Below are positions 28,016 through 37,426 of a stretch of DNA of 64,000 nucleotides, piece after piece. The position numbers and the translations under genes were made by a program. Origin of the DNA: Rhodoferax sp. GTDB lineage: Bacteria > Pseudomonadota > Gammaproteobacteria > Burkholderiales > Burkholderiaceae_C. How positions within the stretch are numbered: position 1 is the stretch's first letter; each line of letters starts with the position of its first letter. The DNA is taken from NCBI GenBank assembly GCA_031291305.1, contig JARLJH010000032.1:42292-106291 (forward strand), read 5' to 3'. Under the pieces are notes generated by a model. It saw nothing but the letters and a program-made list of their open reading frames with translations, did no database searches and was not told the DNA's origin.

Positions 28016-31000
28016 TCACATCAATGGCATCCAGATTTCGGTACGCAGAAGTTCCGGTGGCGTTGTCTGTGGGTCATTGAGCATCAGCTCCAGGAGTGGT
28101 GCGCGCCTCAAGCTCTCACCTGATGCAGGCAGCCAAGTGCTGTGGATCGTGGCCCAGCTCTGAAACAAGGTGTCATAAGGTCCAATATGGGTAAACACTG
28201 CATATCGGCCAGATGCAATAACCTGCCACGCCAACGTACCGCTCAGGCGCATGTCAGGCTTGCCGCATGCACCCGATAGACCGGCCAGTGAATAACCAAA
28301 CAGCACCGCTGCAACATAGCGGCAGTCTGGATCATCCGGGGCATGCGCATTGTCGGGAAGCATGCTCATAAAACTTCCCACCTGTGCAAGCACACCCGCT
28401 AGGCTAATGGCGGACATCAACTCACCAAAGGCTTGCTGCGCCGCCCGCACCATCGTGTTACCAACCAAGCCATGCGCTGTAGCCGTAAGCGCCACCAAAC
28501 CTTCTGGCAATGATGAATAACGCGTGAGCTGAGTGGCTAAAACGCCAGCAGGCCGGACTTTGACAGGCATCTCACGCACAAACACCTCAAACCGATCTGC
28601 CGGCAGTGGCTTGCTAAAGTAATACCCCTGCACCTCCGTGCAGCCCTGCAATCGCAAAAACGCCAGTTGGCTAGCGGTCTCCACGCCCTCGGCAATGGTC
28701 TGCATGCCCATACTGCTGGCCAGGTTGATGATGGCCGTGACGATCGCCTTGTCGTCCGGGTCCTCACCAATGTCACGAACAAAAGACTGGTCTATTTTGA
28801 GCCTGTAGATCTTGAATTTCTTGAGGTAACTCAGTGACGAGTAGCCTGTCCCAAAGTCATCAATCGACATGCGGATTCCGCGCGCGTGCAGCTGATTCAT
28901 CACCTCCACCGCGGCTTGTGGGTCGTCCATGGCGGTGGCCTCAGTCAGCTCCAGTTCCAGGTATTGGGGTGGCAAGCCCACTTCATCCAGAATCTGCGTC
29001 ACCATGGTCACCAGGTCGGGATGACGAAACTGCACGGCCGACACGTTTACCGCCACCACCATCGGATTCAAGCCGGCATCCATCCAGCGCCTGAGCTGGG
29101 TTACGGCGGTGCGCAGCACCCATTCGCCAATCGCCAGAATCTGTCCGCTGTCCTCGGCGATCGGAATGAATTCGGCCGGTGACAGCGCACCCAGCTCCGG
29201 ATGTTGCCAGCGCAAGAGCGCCTCGGCACCCACAATGCGGCCGTCCTGCAAAGACACTTGCGGTTGGTAATGCAGACTGAATTCTTGACGCTTCAGCGCA
29301 TGGTGCATGGCGTTGACCAGATGCAATGATCGCGCCGAATGCGCCTGCATCTCCTGGGTGAAGAAACAAAAGCTATTGCGGCTGTCCTGCTTGACGCGGT
29401 ACATGGCGGTGTCAGCATTCTTGGACAAGGTTTCGAAATCTTCCCCGTCCTGCGGATACAGCGCGATGCCGATAGAGATGGTGCTGACCAACTCGTACTG
29501 CTCAATCTGGCAGGGCCTGGCTACCGCTTCAATGAGCTTTTTCGCCACCTGTTGCGCGCCTTCGACACCAATAGCGGGCAGCATCAGAATGAACTCGTCG
29601 CCACCCAGGCGCGACAAGGTATCCTCGGCGCGCAAGACACCGGTCATCCGTCGCGCTACCTCAATCAGCAACAGATCACCCACGCTGTGGCCCAGAGTGT
29701 CATTGATGTTCTTGAAGTGATCCAGATCCAGAAACATCACGGCCATGCATTCGCCTTTGCGGTGCGCCAGGCCCAGCGCAAACTGAAAGCGCTCCTGAAT
29801 CTGGCTGCGATTTGGCAAACCGGTGAGCTGGTCAAAATGCGCCAACCGCTCTATCTGCGCTTCAGCACGTTTCTTCTCTGTGACGTCACGTGTGACAGTC
29901 AAAAGGCAATCCACGTTATCAAACTGAACTGACTCCGCTGAGATCAGGCCGTGAATGATGTCACCGTTCTTCTTGACAAAGTCCACCTCAAGATTGGAAC
30001 AGTGACCGTCCTTTTGCAGTGCATCAACCATTCTTTGGCGGTCTATTGGATCGGCCCACAAATTCAAATCCAGAGATGTCTTGCCCACCACCTCTTCACG
30101 CCGCCAGCCGGTGAGACGTTCAAAGCCGATGTTCACATCCAGATAAAGCCCGTCCGACCGCCGCGTAATATTGACGGCATCGGGGCTGGTTTCAAACGCT
30201 TTGCGATAGCGCTCCTCACTCTCACGCAGCTTTGTCTGTACCTGCTGGCGACTTAGCTCGTCGGCAAACCGATCCAGCGCGTAGCTGATATCCATGGCCA
30301 TTTCCAACAGCAGATTTTGCGCAGCCTCGTCAAAAGCGTGGGGCTCGCCTGAATACACTGTAAACAGGCCCACCACTTTGCCGTTACAGTGCAACGGCAA
30401 AGCCGCCGAAGAGCCCCAACCATATTGGCTGGCACGCTCATGCCAAACAGCTGTCGTAGGGTCGTGAAGAAAATCCTGGCACCAGTACGGCCGACCTTCA
30501 CGCACGGCCCCGCCAGAGGGCCCCTGACCAGAAGGGGAGGTAGCGTCGAGCGTGACTACCAACCCGTGCAGGTAGTCCGTGCCCTCGCCAGCAGAGGCCA
30601 CCGGTACCAGTTGCTGACGGACCGTGTCAATGGACGCAATCCATGCCATCTTCATGCCACCAAAATGCACCGCGTCGCGACAGATGCTGGGATACAGCTC
30701 TGCCTCAGTCTTGCAACGCACGATGGCTTGGTTGCACTGGCTCAAAGCCGCATACAACTGGGTCATGCGCTGTAACTTGCGCTCGGTGACGACACGCTCT
30801 GTGACATCACGCGAGAGAACAATAAAACTGACGGGTTGGCCCGGGCCGTTGTCCTTGCGCGAAGCCGATAACTCGAACCAGCGGACGCTACCAGGCAACG
30901 TCTTTTGAATACGCCGACCTTGCGAAAACCCTTGCACATTCGCCTCGTGCAACACGGCCATGGATTCCTCAGCAGCGGCCGCTGACAAGACCTCATGCAG

Positions 31001-31219
31001 CGTCTTACCGAGAAAAACTTCGGCAGGCATGGCCAGCAAGTCGGAGCGTGGCAAGTGGTAATCGAGGTAACGCCCCTCCAGATCCAACTCAAACAACAAA
31101 TCCGGCAAGGCGTCCAGAACGGCCAGCCAACGACTTTCAAAACCCGCTTCATGGGCAGACGCACCGACTGGCTGAGCCGTCGTCGTTGCCTGAGTGGTGG
31201 GGTAGATGGCTTGCTTCAT
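28016..31219 (-). CDS. GGDEF-EAL cyclic-di-GMP enzyme with PAS/GAF sensors and a C-terminal GyrI-like domain
   Basis: 1067 aa with no membrane helix. Approximate order: PAS (30-150), GAF (170-325; LYPSICRDAVHFGGMKMAWIA), PAS (335-455), GGDEF (465-625; RLGGDEFILMLPA, intact), EAL (640-885; GAEALLRWQHP, DDFGTGYSSLSYLKKF, AEGVET, intact), then about 905-1065 a GyrI/AraC effector-binding-like domain (SGRYAVFTHIGPYDTLFQSWATIHSTWLP and LLRTEIWMPL). Both cyclase and phosphodiesterase motifs are complete, so either activity is possible. The added C-terminal domain suggests small-molecule control of c-di-GMP turnover. The start is 69 bp from the divergent trmB gene. Confidence 0.9.
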   Translation of the reverse strand: MKQAIYPTTQATTTAQPVGASAHEAGFESRWLAVLDALPDLLFELDLEGRYLDYHLPRSDLLAMPAEVFLGKTLHEVLSAAAAEESMAVLHEANVQGFSQGRRIQKTLPGSVRWFELSASRKDNGPGQPVSFIVLSRDVTERVVTERKLQRMTQLYAALSQCNQAIVRCKTEAELYPSICRDAVHFGGMKMAWIASIDTVRQQLVPVASAGEGTDYLHGLVVTLDATSPSGQGPSGGAVREGRPYWCQDFLHDPTTAVWHERASQYGWGSSAALPLHCNGKVVGLFTVYSGEPHAFDEAAQNLLLEMAMDISYALDRFADELSRQQVQTKLRESEERYRKAFETSPDAVNITRRSDGLYLDVNIGFERLTGWRREEVVGKTSLDLNLWADPIDRQRMVDALQKDGHCSNLEVDFVKKNGDIIHGLISAESVQFDNVDCLLTVTRDVTEKKRAEAQIERLAHFDQLTGLPNRSQIQERFQFALGLAHRKGECMAVMFLDLDHFKNINDTLGHSVGDLLLIEVARRMTGVLRAEDTLSRLGGDEFILMLPAIGVEGAQQVAKKLIEAVARPCQIEQYELVSTISIGIALYPQDGEDFETLSKNADTAMYRVKQDSRNSFCFFTQEMQAHSARSLHLVNAMHHALKRQEFSLHYQPQVSLQDGRIVGAEALLRWQHPELGALSPAEFIPIAEDSGQILAIGEWVLRTAVTQLRRWMDAGLNPMVVAVNVSAVQFRHPDLVTMVTQILDEVGLPPQYLELELTEATAMDDPQAAVEVMNQLHARGIRMSIDDFGTGYSSLSYLKKFKIYRLKIDQSFVRDIGEDPDDKAIVTAIINLASSMGMQTIAEGVETASQLAFLRLQGCTEVQGYYFSKPLPADRFEVFVREMPVKVRPAGVLATQLTRYSSLPEGLVALTATAHGLVGNTMVRAAQQAFGELMSAISLAGVLAQVGSFMSMLPDNAHAPDDPDCRYVAAVLFGYSLAGLSGACGKPDMRLSGTLAWQVIASGRYAVFTHIGPYDTLFQSWATIHSTWLPASGESLRRAPLLELMLNDPQTTPPELLRTEIWMPLM

Positions 31220-31287
31220 GGTTGTCTAGATATTTTCACCCTTTTTGACGCAAACCTACAATCCAGCGCATTCTGACAGCACACACC

Positions 31288-32043
31288 ATGACCCAAGAAA
31301 CCCTCCAAGCCAACGAACCCGTTGAACGGCGCGCCATCCGCAGTTTTGTCAAGCGCACTGGCCGCACGACGGCCGGGCAGACCAAGGCTCTGAGCGAGCT
31401 GGGCCCCAAGTTCATCCTCCCGTATCAGGAAGGAACTCTTGATTTTGTAGCTACTTATGCAGATAGGACGGGGGCTACAGGCCAAAACAATCTACAAAGT
31501 AAACCCCTGGTGCTGGAGATCGGTTTTGGCATGGGCGAGGCGACCGCCCAGATTGCCGCACTGCTGCCTGACACCAACTTCCTGTGCTGCGAGGTGCATG
31601 ACCCCGGCGTGGGTGCGCTGCTCAAACGCATTGGTGAGCAGGACCTGCGCAACATCCGCATCTGCGCGCATGACGCTGTGGAAGTCATTGACCACATGCT
31701 GCCCCTGCAATGCCTGGACGGCGTGCACATCTTCTTCCCCGACCCGTGGCACAAGGCGCGCCACAACAAGCGCCGCCTCATCCAAGCGCCGCTGGTGGCC
31801 AAACTGGCAGCACGCCTGAAAGTGGGCGGTTACATCCACTGCGCTACCGACTGGCAGGCCTATGCCGAACAGATTCTGGAAGTATTGAGCGCCGAGCCAT
31901 TGCTAAAGAACACCGCTCTGCTCTCGAACCCGGAACTACACGGCTACGCCCCCAAGCCGCATTACCGACCGCTGACCAAGTTTGAAAACCGTGGCCTCAA
32001 ACTCGGCCACGGCGTCTGGGACGTGGTGTTTGAGCGGGTATAA
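31288..32043 (+). CDS. trmB: tRNA (guanine-N7-)-methyltransferase
   Basis: 251 aa SAM-dependent enzyme that makes m7G46 in tRNA. Seen are the N-terminal [15 protein letters not shown], the SAM loop [28 protein letters not shown] (signature), [12 protein letters not shown] and the C-terminal [24 protein letters not shown]. Residues about 53-69, between the N-terminal segment and the SAM loop, are encoded by a copy of the interspersed repeat (nt 31444-31493) and lengthen a surface linker. The downstream pseudouridine synthase begins just after the stop. Confidence 0.96.
   Translation: MTQETLQANEPVERRAIRSFVKRTGRTTAGQTKALSELGPKFILPYQEGTLDFVATYADRTGATGQNNLQSKPLVLEIGFGMGEATAQIAALLPDTNFLCCEVHDPGVGALLKRIGEQDLRNIRICAHDAVEVIDHMLPLQCLDGVHIFFPDPWHKARHNKRRLIQAPLVAKLAARLKVGGYIHCATDWQAYAEQILEVLSAEPLLKNTALLSNPELHGYAPKPHYRPLTKFENRGLKLGHGVWDVVFERV
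31444..31493 (+). repeat. Interspersed repeat, in-frame copy inside trmB
   Basis: TTTGTAGCTACTTATGC, then a diverged centre, then GGGGCTACAGGCCAAAACAATCT. The two ends match the copy in ribD almost base for base (GGGCTACAGGCCAAAA). The centre has lost the ATAAGGG complement. Confidence 0.75.
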
Positions 32044-32062
32044 GCCGCCCTCTCGCCAGGGT

Positions 32063-32935
32063 GTGGGCCCCAGTTGCGTGGGTCTGCCCGCTGGCCCCTG
32101 GCCAACGTTAATCGACTTTCTGGCGGCGCGCTTTCCCAACGTCACACCCGCCATCTGGCTACAGCGCATGGCACGCGGCGATGTGCTGGACGAAGTCGGT
32201 ACGCCCATCACGCCCGAGCTCGCCAGCCTACCGCCCTACCCGGCCCACACTCGCCTGTACTACTACCGCGACGTGCCATACGAGCCGCCCATCCCGTTCG
32301 ATGAAGTGGTGCTGTATCAGGACGAGCACCTGCTGGTGGTCGACAAGCCGCACTTTTTGCCGGTAGTGCCCTCGGGCGGATATCTGGCCGAGACCGTGCT
32401 GGTGCGGCTCAAACGCAAGCTCGGACTGGACGAACTGGTGCCGATTCACCGCATTGACCGAGATACCGCCGGGCTGGTGCTGTTCTCCAAACAGCCCGCC
32501 AGCCGCGCCGCCTACGCCGCGCTATTTCGCGAGCACCAGGTGCACAAAACCTACCACGCCATTGCCCCCTGGCGCGCCGATGTGCCCATGCCACAGGTGC
32601 GCCAAAGCCGCATCATGGAGGCAGGACATTTCATGCTGCAACAGGAAGTACCTGGACAGCCCAACGCGCTCACCCATATCGACGTGCTGGAGGTACGCGG
32701 CAACCTGGCACGCTATGAACTCAAACCCGTCACCGGCCAGCGCCACCAGCTGCGCGTGCACATGCTCGGACTTGGCCTGCCGATCCTGAACGATGGTTTG
32801 TATCCTGATCTCACGCCCGAAGGCCAGATGGACTATGCCCGGCCGCTGCAACTGCTGGCCAGGGAACTGCGGTTTACCGACCCGGTCAGTGGGCTTGCAC
32901 GGCATTTCGTCAGCCAGCGGCAGCTGATGTTTTAG
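32063..32935 (+). CDS. RluA-family pseudouridine synthase
   Basis: About 290 aa. The catalytic motif is IHRIDRDTAGLVLFSK with the essential Asp; VVDKPHFLPVVPSGGY precedes it and ELKPVTGQRHQLRVHM follows. There is no clear S4 domain; the N-terminal segment (LIDFLAARFPNVTPAIWLQRMARGDVL) is S4-like but shortened. It resembles the RluA/TruC-type enzymes acting on 23S rRNA or tRNA; the exact target base is unknown. The start is uncertain: GTG 32063 gives a product just after trmB, while an upstream codon at 31982 would overlap trmB by 60 bp. Confidence 0.85.
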   Translation: MGPSCVGLPAGPWPTLIDFLAARFPNVTPAIWLQRMARGDVLDEVGTPITPELASLPPYPAHTRLYYYRDVPYEPPIPFDEVVLYQDEHLLVVDKPHFLPVVPSGGYLAETVLVRLKRKLGLDELVPIHRIDRDTAGLVLFSKQPASRAAYAALFREHQVHKTYHAIAPWRADVPMPQVRQSRIMEAGHFMLQQEVPGQPNALTHIDVLEVRGNLARYELKPVTGQRHQLRVHMLGLGLPILNDGLYPDLTPEGQMDYARPLQLLARELRFTDPVSGLARHFVSQRQLMF

Positions 32936-32999
32936 CGCATCAAGTCCATACGCGCTGGACAAGGCTGAGCCTTGATCACGGCCAGAAAATGGGCACATA

Positions 33000-34313
33000 A
33001 TGACCCCTATGCTGCTGCGGTTACTCAAAAATTCTGTTGCACTTCTGTTTCTGGCGATGGTCGCGGGAATGCCATTCCCAGCCGACCTGATCACCGGGGC
33101 ATCCCATGCTGGCCTTATCAGCGTGGCATTTGGTGCCCAGCCAACAACTCCGATCGTCATTGCCCATGTAGCCCCCACGACTGGCCGTTTCTCGCTGCAT
33201 TCCGAGGCTGATCGACGCGGTGTCGAGATGGCGATTGACGAGTTCAATGCACGCGGCGGCGTGCTGGGCCGAGAGATCGTGCTGATCTCGCGCGACCCGA
33301 CGCTGGACCCAGGAAACGCCGCCACGGTGGCAAACGAACTCATCACCAAGACCAGAATTGGCTTCATGGTGGGCGCCATCAGTTCCGGCGTAGCGGCGAG
33401 CATGTCGGCGGTTTGCCAGAAGTACGGTGTGATCTTCATCAACACCAATTCATCGGCACCTTCGGAGGCGGTGGAGAACGCCCACCGCACGAAATTCGTT
33501 TTCGACGCCAATGCGGCGAACTACAACCGTACTCTGCTGAAGTACGCGCTGAGCAGTCACACATCAAAGCGCGTGGTGCTGCTGACTGAAGACGACGAGT
33601 GGGGCCGCAGCAGCGCTGCGGCCTCCAATCCCTACATCGCCGAGTATGGCGGCGCAGTGGTCGGTGAAGTGATGGCGCCTGAGACGCTGCCCGATCCGAC
33701 TGGCATCATCAAACAGGTTTCCGCACTGAAGCCAGATGTGGTGGCAGTCAATATCAGCGGCGACAACCAGATCAAGTTGTTTGCTCAAGTAGCACCCGAG
33801 ATGCTGAAAAAGCAATCCTGGGTCGTCGGCGAAGTCGACTGGGAAGATCTCTATCCGGCGCCCGGCACGCCACGGCCGCTGTTCGGCATGACCTGGGCGT
33901 GGACGCTGAAGACGCCTGGGACGGCAGAGTTTGTGGCGCGCTACCGCAAACGCTACGGGCACACCAGGCTCGATTTTCCGGGGCACGTCACGCATGCCGC
34001 CTATCTGGCGACGAAGGCACTGTTGAACGCTATCGAGCGCGTCGGCACTACAGACAATCATGCCGTCATCGAGGAACTGGAACGCTACAAGGCGTCGGCC
34101 GCCGAGCGGATGCAGGATTCAGCCGCCTTCATGGACCCCATCAGCCATCACCTCCAGCAAAGTACCTATATCGCCACCTGGCATCCCCGCAGCGATCATC
34201 CGGAACTCGGGCTGGAAATACTTGGACAACTTTCTCCTGATCAGGTGAGATACACAAAAGAGCGCTCTACACGCCTTGAATCTTTAGCCGACACACCACA
34301 CTATGCCCCGTGA
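33000..34313 (+). CDS. Periplasmic ligand-binding protein, branched-chain amino acid ABC type (Peripla_BP_6)
   Basis: 437 aa with an N-terminal signal sequence (LLKNSVALLFLAMVAGMPFP). The Leu/Ile/Val-binding-like fold is shown by APTTGRFSLHSEADRRGVEMAIDEFNARGGVLG, TKTRIGFMVGAISSGVAASM, KRVVLLTEDDEWGRS, VSALKPDVVAVNISGDN and FPGHVTHAAYLATKALLNAIE. No permease or ATPase genes follow; instead its stop overlaps the GTG start of a histidine kinase (GTGA). This suggests it presents a ligand to the kinase rather than to a transporter. The ligand is unknown. Confidence 0.85.
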   Translation: MTPMLLRLLKNSVALLFLAMVAGMPFPADLITGASHAGLISVAFGAQPTTPIVIAHVAPTTGRFSLHSEADRRGVEMAIDEFNARGGVLGREIVLISRDPTLDPGNAATVANELITKTRIGFMVGAISSGVAASMSAVCQKYGVIFINTNSSAPSEAVENAHRTKFVFDANAANYNRTLLKYALSSHTSKRVVLLTEDDEWGRSSAAASNPYIAEYGGAVVGEVMAPETLPDPTGIIKQVSALKPDVVAVNISGDNQIKLFAQVAPEMLKKQSWVVGEVDWEDLYPAPGTPRPLFGMTWAWTLKTPGTAEFVARYRKRYGHTRLDFPGHVTHAAYLATKALLNAIERVGTTDNHAVIEELERYKASAAERMQDSAAFMDPISHHLQQSTYIATWHPRSDHPELGLEILGQLSPDQVRYTKERSTRLESLADTPHYAP

Positions 34314-36211
34314 AACCCATCCGCTACGGTCTCATTTCGAAAATTGCGCTGCTGGTTATTTGTATTGAGGTCGCCGCCTTTGGTGCACTCGGTTGGTTTT
34401 ACATCCATAAGTACAGCGCGGCGGTGGATGAACATGTCAGCTCACGCCTACACCTCGTTGCAAGCATGGTTGCCAATGATGAGTTGCCGGTCAGCGTCAT
34501 CTCGCGAAAGAGTCTTATCGGCGATTTGGTAGGTGCACCCTACCTTGGAGGCATGGTGGTGGGAGGTAACGGACGTGTGATCGTCGCAACTGATCCTGAC
34601 AACCTGGGGCGGCTGGCCAAGAGTATCCCTGGGGTCAATGCCAAGTGGTTCAGCGACGCTGCTCCTGGCGAAAATATCGTTGCAGGTGTGAATACATTGA
34701 CCAGCATTTCTCGCGTTTCGGGTGGCGCGGGTTCGTCGTCCATCTATTACACCGTGATCACGATCAGTTCGACCGAAATGGACGCACAAAAGCGATCCAT
34801 TGCCTTTTGGGGCGAGGTCGGATCGGTGCTATTCATCCTGCTCAGTTCTGCTGGCATCGTCATTGTTGCTCAGCGTCTGATTACCCGGCGTGTGGTCACC
34901 TCCCTGTCGGTATTGAAGAGCGTCGAGGAAGGCGCACTGGATGCACGGATCCCGGTAACCTCCGACGATGAACTTGGCGAACTTCAACACGGCATCAACT
35001 CGATGACGGAAAAACTCGGCGCGCTGTTGGTGCAACAACGGCAGATCGCCAACGATCTTCAGAACCAGAAGGACCTGCTCCAATCCGTCCTTGAACACGC
35101 GCCGATCCGGGTGTTCTGGAAGGACACTGAGTTGCGCTACCTGGGCTGCAACAGTCTGTTTGCGCGCGACTCTGGCCTATCCCGGCCGGGTGAGCTGATT
35201 GGCAAAACCGATTTCGACATGAGCTGGCACGACCAGGCCACGCTTTATCAAGCAGACGACCGGGCCGTCATGAAGACGGGAACACCAAAGCTTGATTTTG
35301 AAGAACCGCAGACGACACCGAATGGCAACACCCTCTGGTTGAGCACCTCCAAGGTTCCCCTGCTGGGAACGGACCAGCAGGTGATCGGCATCCTCGGTAT
35401 CTATGCCGACATCACCCAACGCAAGTTGGCAGAAGAGAAAATCAACGTGCTGAACCGGGAACTGGAGCGGCGGGTGGTCATGCGCACAGCCGATCTGGAA
35501 GCCGCCAACAAGGAGCTGGAAGCCTTTTCCTATTCCGTCTCGCATGACCTGCGCGCGCCACTGCGCCACATCGACGGCTTTCTTGGCCTGCTCAAGGAGA
35601 GAATCGGCACAACGCTCGATGAAAAAAGCATCCATTACATGGACACCATCTCAGATGCCATCAGGCGCATGGGGACACTGATCGACGACCTGCTTGCCTT
35701 TTCGCGTATGGGACGAAGCGAAATCGCCGCAATGAACGTGGACCTGGGCGCCTTGGTTCGCCAGGTCATCCACGACTTCGAGCCGGAAACGCCAGGCCGG
35801 GAAATCGATTGGCGTATTGGGGAGCTGCCCGTCGTTGTCGGCGATTTCGCCATGCTGCGAATTGTTCTGGGAAATCTGATCGCGAATGCTTTGAAGTTCA
35901 CCCAGAAACGTCCGCATGTGGAAATCGAAATTGGCTGCCTGCCCGACGACAACAAAGAGATTGTCGTTTTTATACGCGACAACGGCGTCGGCTTTGACAT
36001 GAAATACGCCCACAAGCTGTTCGGCGTCTTCCAACGCTTGCACGATGCCAATGAATTTGAAGGCACAGGGATCGGCCTTGCCAACGTGCGCCGCATCATC
36101 AGCCGCCACGGTGGCAGAACCTGGGCCGACGGACAGGTAGGCGGCGGCGCAACGTTCTATTTTTCGCTGCCGAAAGCGGCGGCACCTGGCGCTTCTTCTG
36201 TCATTTGTTGA
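34310..36211 (+). CDS. Membrane sensor histidine kinase (HAMP-PAS-HisKA-HATPase)
   Basis: 633 aa. First membrane helix at residues 10-30, a periplasmic domain of ~130 residues, a second helix about 163-185 (VGSVLFILLSSAGIVIVAQRL), HAMP with SVEEGALDARIPVTSDDELGELQ, a PAS domain (SVLEHAPIRVFWKDTELRYLGCN), HisKA (FSYSVSHDLRAPLRHIDGF with the phospho-His) and HATPase (LGNLIANALKFT, RDNGVGFDM, GTGIGLANVRRII). Start GTG at 34310, coupled to the binding protein by 4 bp. No response regulator gene is adjacent. The next gene 132 bp downstream encodes a FecR-domain protein. Confidence 0.92.
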   Translation: MKPIRYGLISKIALLVICIEVAAFGALGWFYIHKYSAAVDEHVSSRLHLVASMVANDELPVSVISRKSLIGDLVGAPYLGGMVVGGNGRVIVATDPDNLGRLAKSIPGVNAKWFSDAAPGENIVAGVNTLTSISRVSGGAGSSSIYYTVITISSTEMDAQKRSIAFWGEVGSVLFILLSSAGIVIVAQRLITRRVVTSLSVLKSVEEGALDARIPVTSDDELGELQHGINSMTEKLGALLVQQRQIANDLQNQKDLLQSVLEHAPIRVFWKDTELRYLGCNSLFARDSGLSRPGELIGKTDFDMSWHDQATLYQADDRAVMKTGTPKLDFEEPQTTPNGNTLWLSTSKVPLLGTDQQVIGILGIYADITQRKLAEEKINVLNRELERRVVMRTADLEAANKELEAFSYSVSHDLRAPLRHIDGFLGLLKERIGTTLDEKSIHYMDTISDAIRRMGTLIDDLLAFSRMGRSEIAAMNVDLGALVRQVIHDFEPETPGREIDWRIGELPVVVGDFAMLRIVLGNLIANALKFTQKRPHVEIEIGCLPDDNKEIVVFIRDNGVGFDMKYAHKLFGVFQRLHDANEFEGTGIGLANVRRIISRHGGRTWADGQVGGGATFYFSLPKAAAPGASSVIC

Positions 36212-36342
36212 TCCGTTTTTTTGTTATTTCGGGTCGCACCATCACTTGGCCTTATGGCATAGTTCTTGATGACGGTGAGAATGAAGGCTACAAACCTTGC
36301 GCTTGTGTGCTGTCACCGAGCAACCTAATCTGGAAACACACC

Positions 36343-36795
36343 ATGAAACTCACCCCCCTGATCCATGTCAGCGCGCTGGCGCTGGTACTGGCATCTTCAA
36401 TTTGTCTGGCTGACGAACCCGTCGTCGGCTATGTCAAAACCGTGCAAGGCGCGGCCGTGGTGGTCACCGCTGGCGACACGATCAAGGCCGAACCGGGTAC
36501 CCCGGTCAGGCAGTCATCGACACTCAAAACAGGTCTACAGGCCAGTATGGGCATCACACTGCAGGACAACACCCGCCTGTCGATCGGACCGGATACCGTG
36601 ATGGCTGTAGATGAGTTTCTCTATGAACCCACACAGAACGCCGTGAAGCTGCTTGTCAATCTGACGCGGGGCACGCTGAACTATGTTTCTGGCTTGATTG
36701 CCAAGATCAAGCCAGATGCTGTCTCCATCAAAACCCCCACCGGCAATATCGGTGTGCGCGGTACCCACTTTGTTGCCAAAGTCGTTGCGGATTAA
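36343..36795 (+). CDS. Periplasmic FecR-domain protein
   Basis: 150 aa. A signal peptide (LIHVSALALVLASSICLADE) is followed by a stand-alone FecR domain: GYVKTVQGAAVVVTAGDTIKAEPGTPV, STLKTGLQASMGITLQDNTRLSIGP and VSIKTPTGNIGVRGTHFVAKV. It lacks the membrane anti-sigma part of classic FecR, so it is a periplasmic binding or scaffold module. The ATG at 36343 is chosen because it places the signal peptide first; an in-frame codon at 36205 overlaps the kinase gene. The OmpA-like gene starts 3 bp after the stop. FecR, OmpA and CHASE2-cyclase genes occur together in many proteobacteria. Confidence 0.88.
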   Translation: MKLTPLIHVSALALVLASSICLADEPVVGYVKTVQGAAVVVTAGDTIKAEPGTPVRQSSTLKTGLQASMGITLQDNTRLSIGPDTVMAVDEFLYEPTQNAVKLLVNLTRGTLNYVSGLIAKIKPDAVSIKTPTGNIGVRGTHFVAKVVAD

Positions 36796-36798
36796 TTC

Positions 36799-37413
36799 AT
36801 GACAAACCATCAAAAGCTACCGTCTAACAAACGCCCCGCCAAGTTCCTGGCGATGGCTCTTTTACTGGCACTGGCCGGATGTGCCAAAAACTATGTGGTA
36901 CTGCTACCGGATGACGATGGCACAGTGGGCAAAGTTCAGCTCACCAGCCGTCTAGGCACCACTGTGTTGGACAAGAGCCATCAAGGCAGCTTCATTCGCG
37001 CCATCGAGGGGCGCACCTTTACGGTTGATGATGACACCTTGAAAACAGATTTTGGTGCCGCGCTGGCGGCCAGTCCCACTCAGGCCGCCCGCTACATCCT
37101 CTATTTCGACACGGGCCAATCAACCCTGACGACAGCATCGCAAGCTGACCTGGAGAAAATCAAACTTGATCTTCAAGGCCGCCAGGGTGCTGATATTTCG
37201 GTCATCGGTCACACCGACACCGTGGGCGACCCACAGGCCAATGCAGCGCTCGGACTGACGCGCGCCAAACAGGTTGCGGCCATGATCGACACCGCCGTGA
37301 TCAACGCTGAACGCGTATCGATCTTGTCCTATGGTGAGAAAAACCTGCTGGTGCCCACGCCCGACGATACTGATGAGCCACGCAACCGTGGTGTTGAGGT
37401 GATTGTTCGCTAA
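36799..37413 (+). CDS. OmpA-family lipoprotein
   Basis: 204 aa. The N-terminus carries a lipobox (LLLALAGC), so it is an acylated outer-membrane lipoprotein. The C-terminal OmpA peptidoglycan-binding domain is LYFDTGQSTLTTASQADLEKI, VIGHTDTVGDPQANAALGLTRAKQV, SYGEKNLLVPTPDDTDEPRNRGVEVIV, including the Asp and Arg that bind diaminopimelate. It follows the FecR gene by 3 bp (same operon) and faces the cyclase gene tail to tail with a 13-bp gap that shows no terminator. Confidence 0.92.
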   Translation: MTNHQKLPSNKRPAKFLAMALLLALAGCAKNYVVLLPDDDGTVGKVQLTSRLGTTVLDKSHQGSFIRAIEGRTFTVDDDTLKTDFGAALAASPTQAARYILYFDTGQSTLTTASQADLEKIKLDLQGRQGADISVIGHTDTVGDPQANAALGLTRAKQVAAMIDTAVINAERVSILSYGEKNLLVPTPDDTDEPRNRGVEVIVR

Positions 37414-37426
37414 CGCTGACCAGGGT

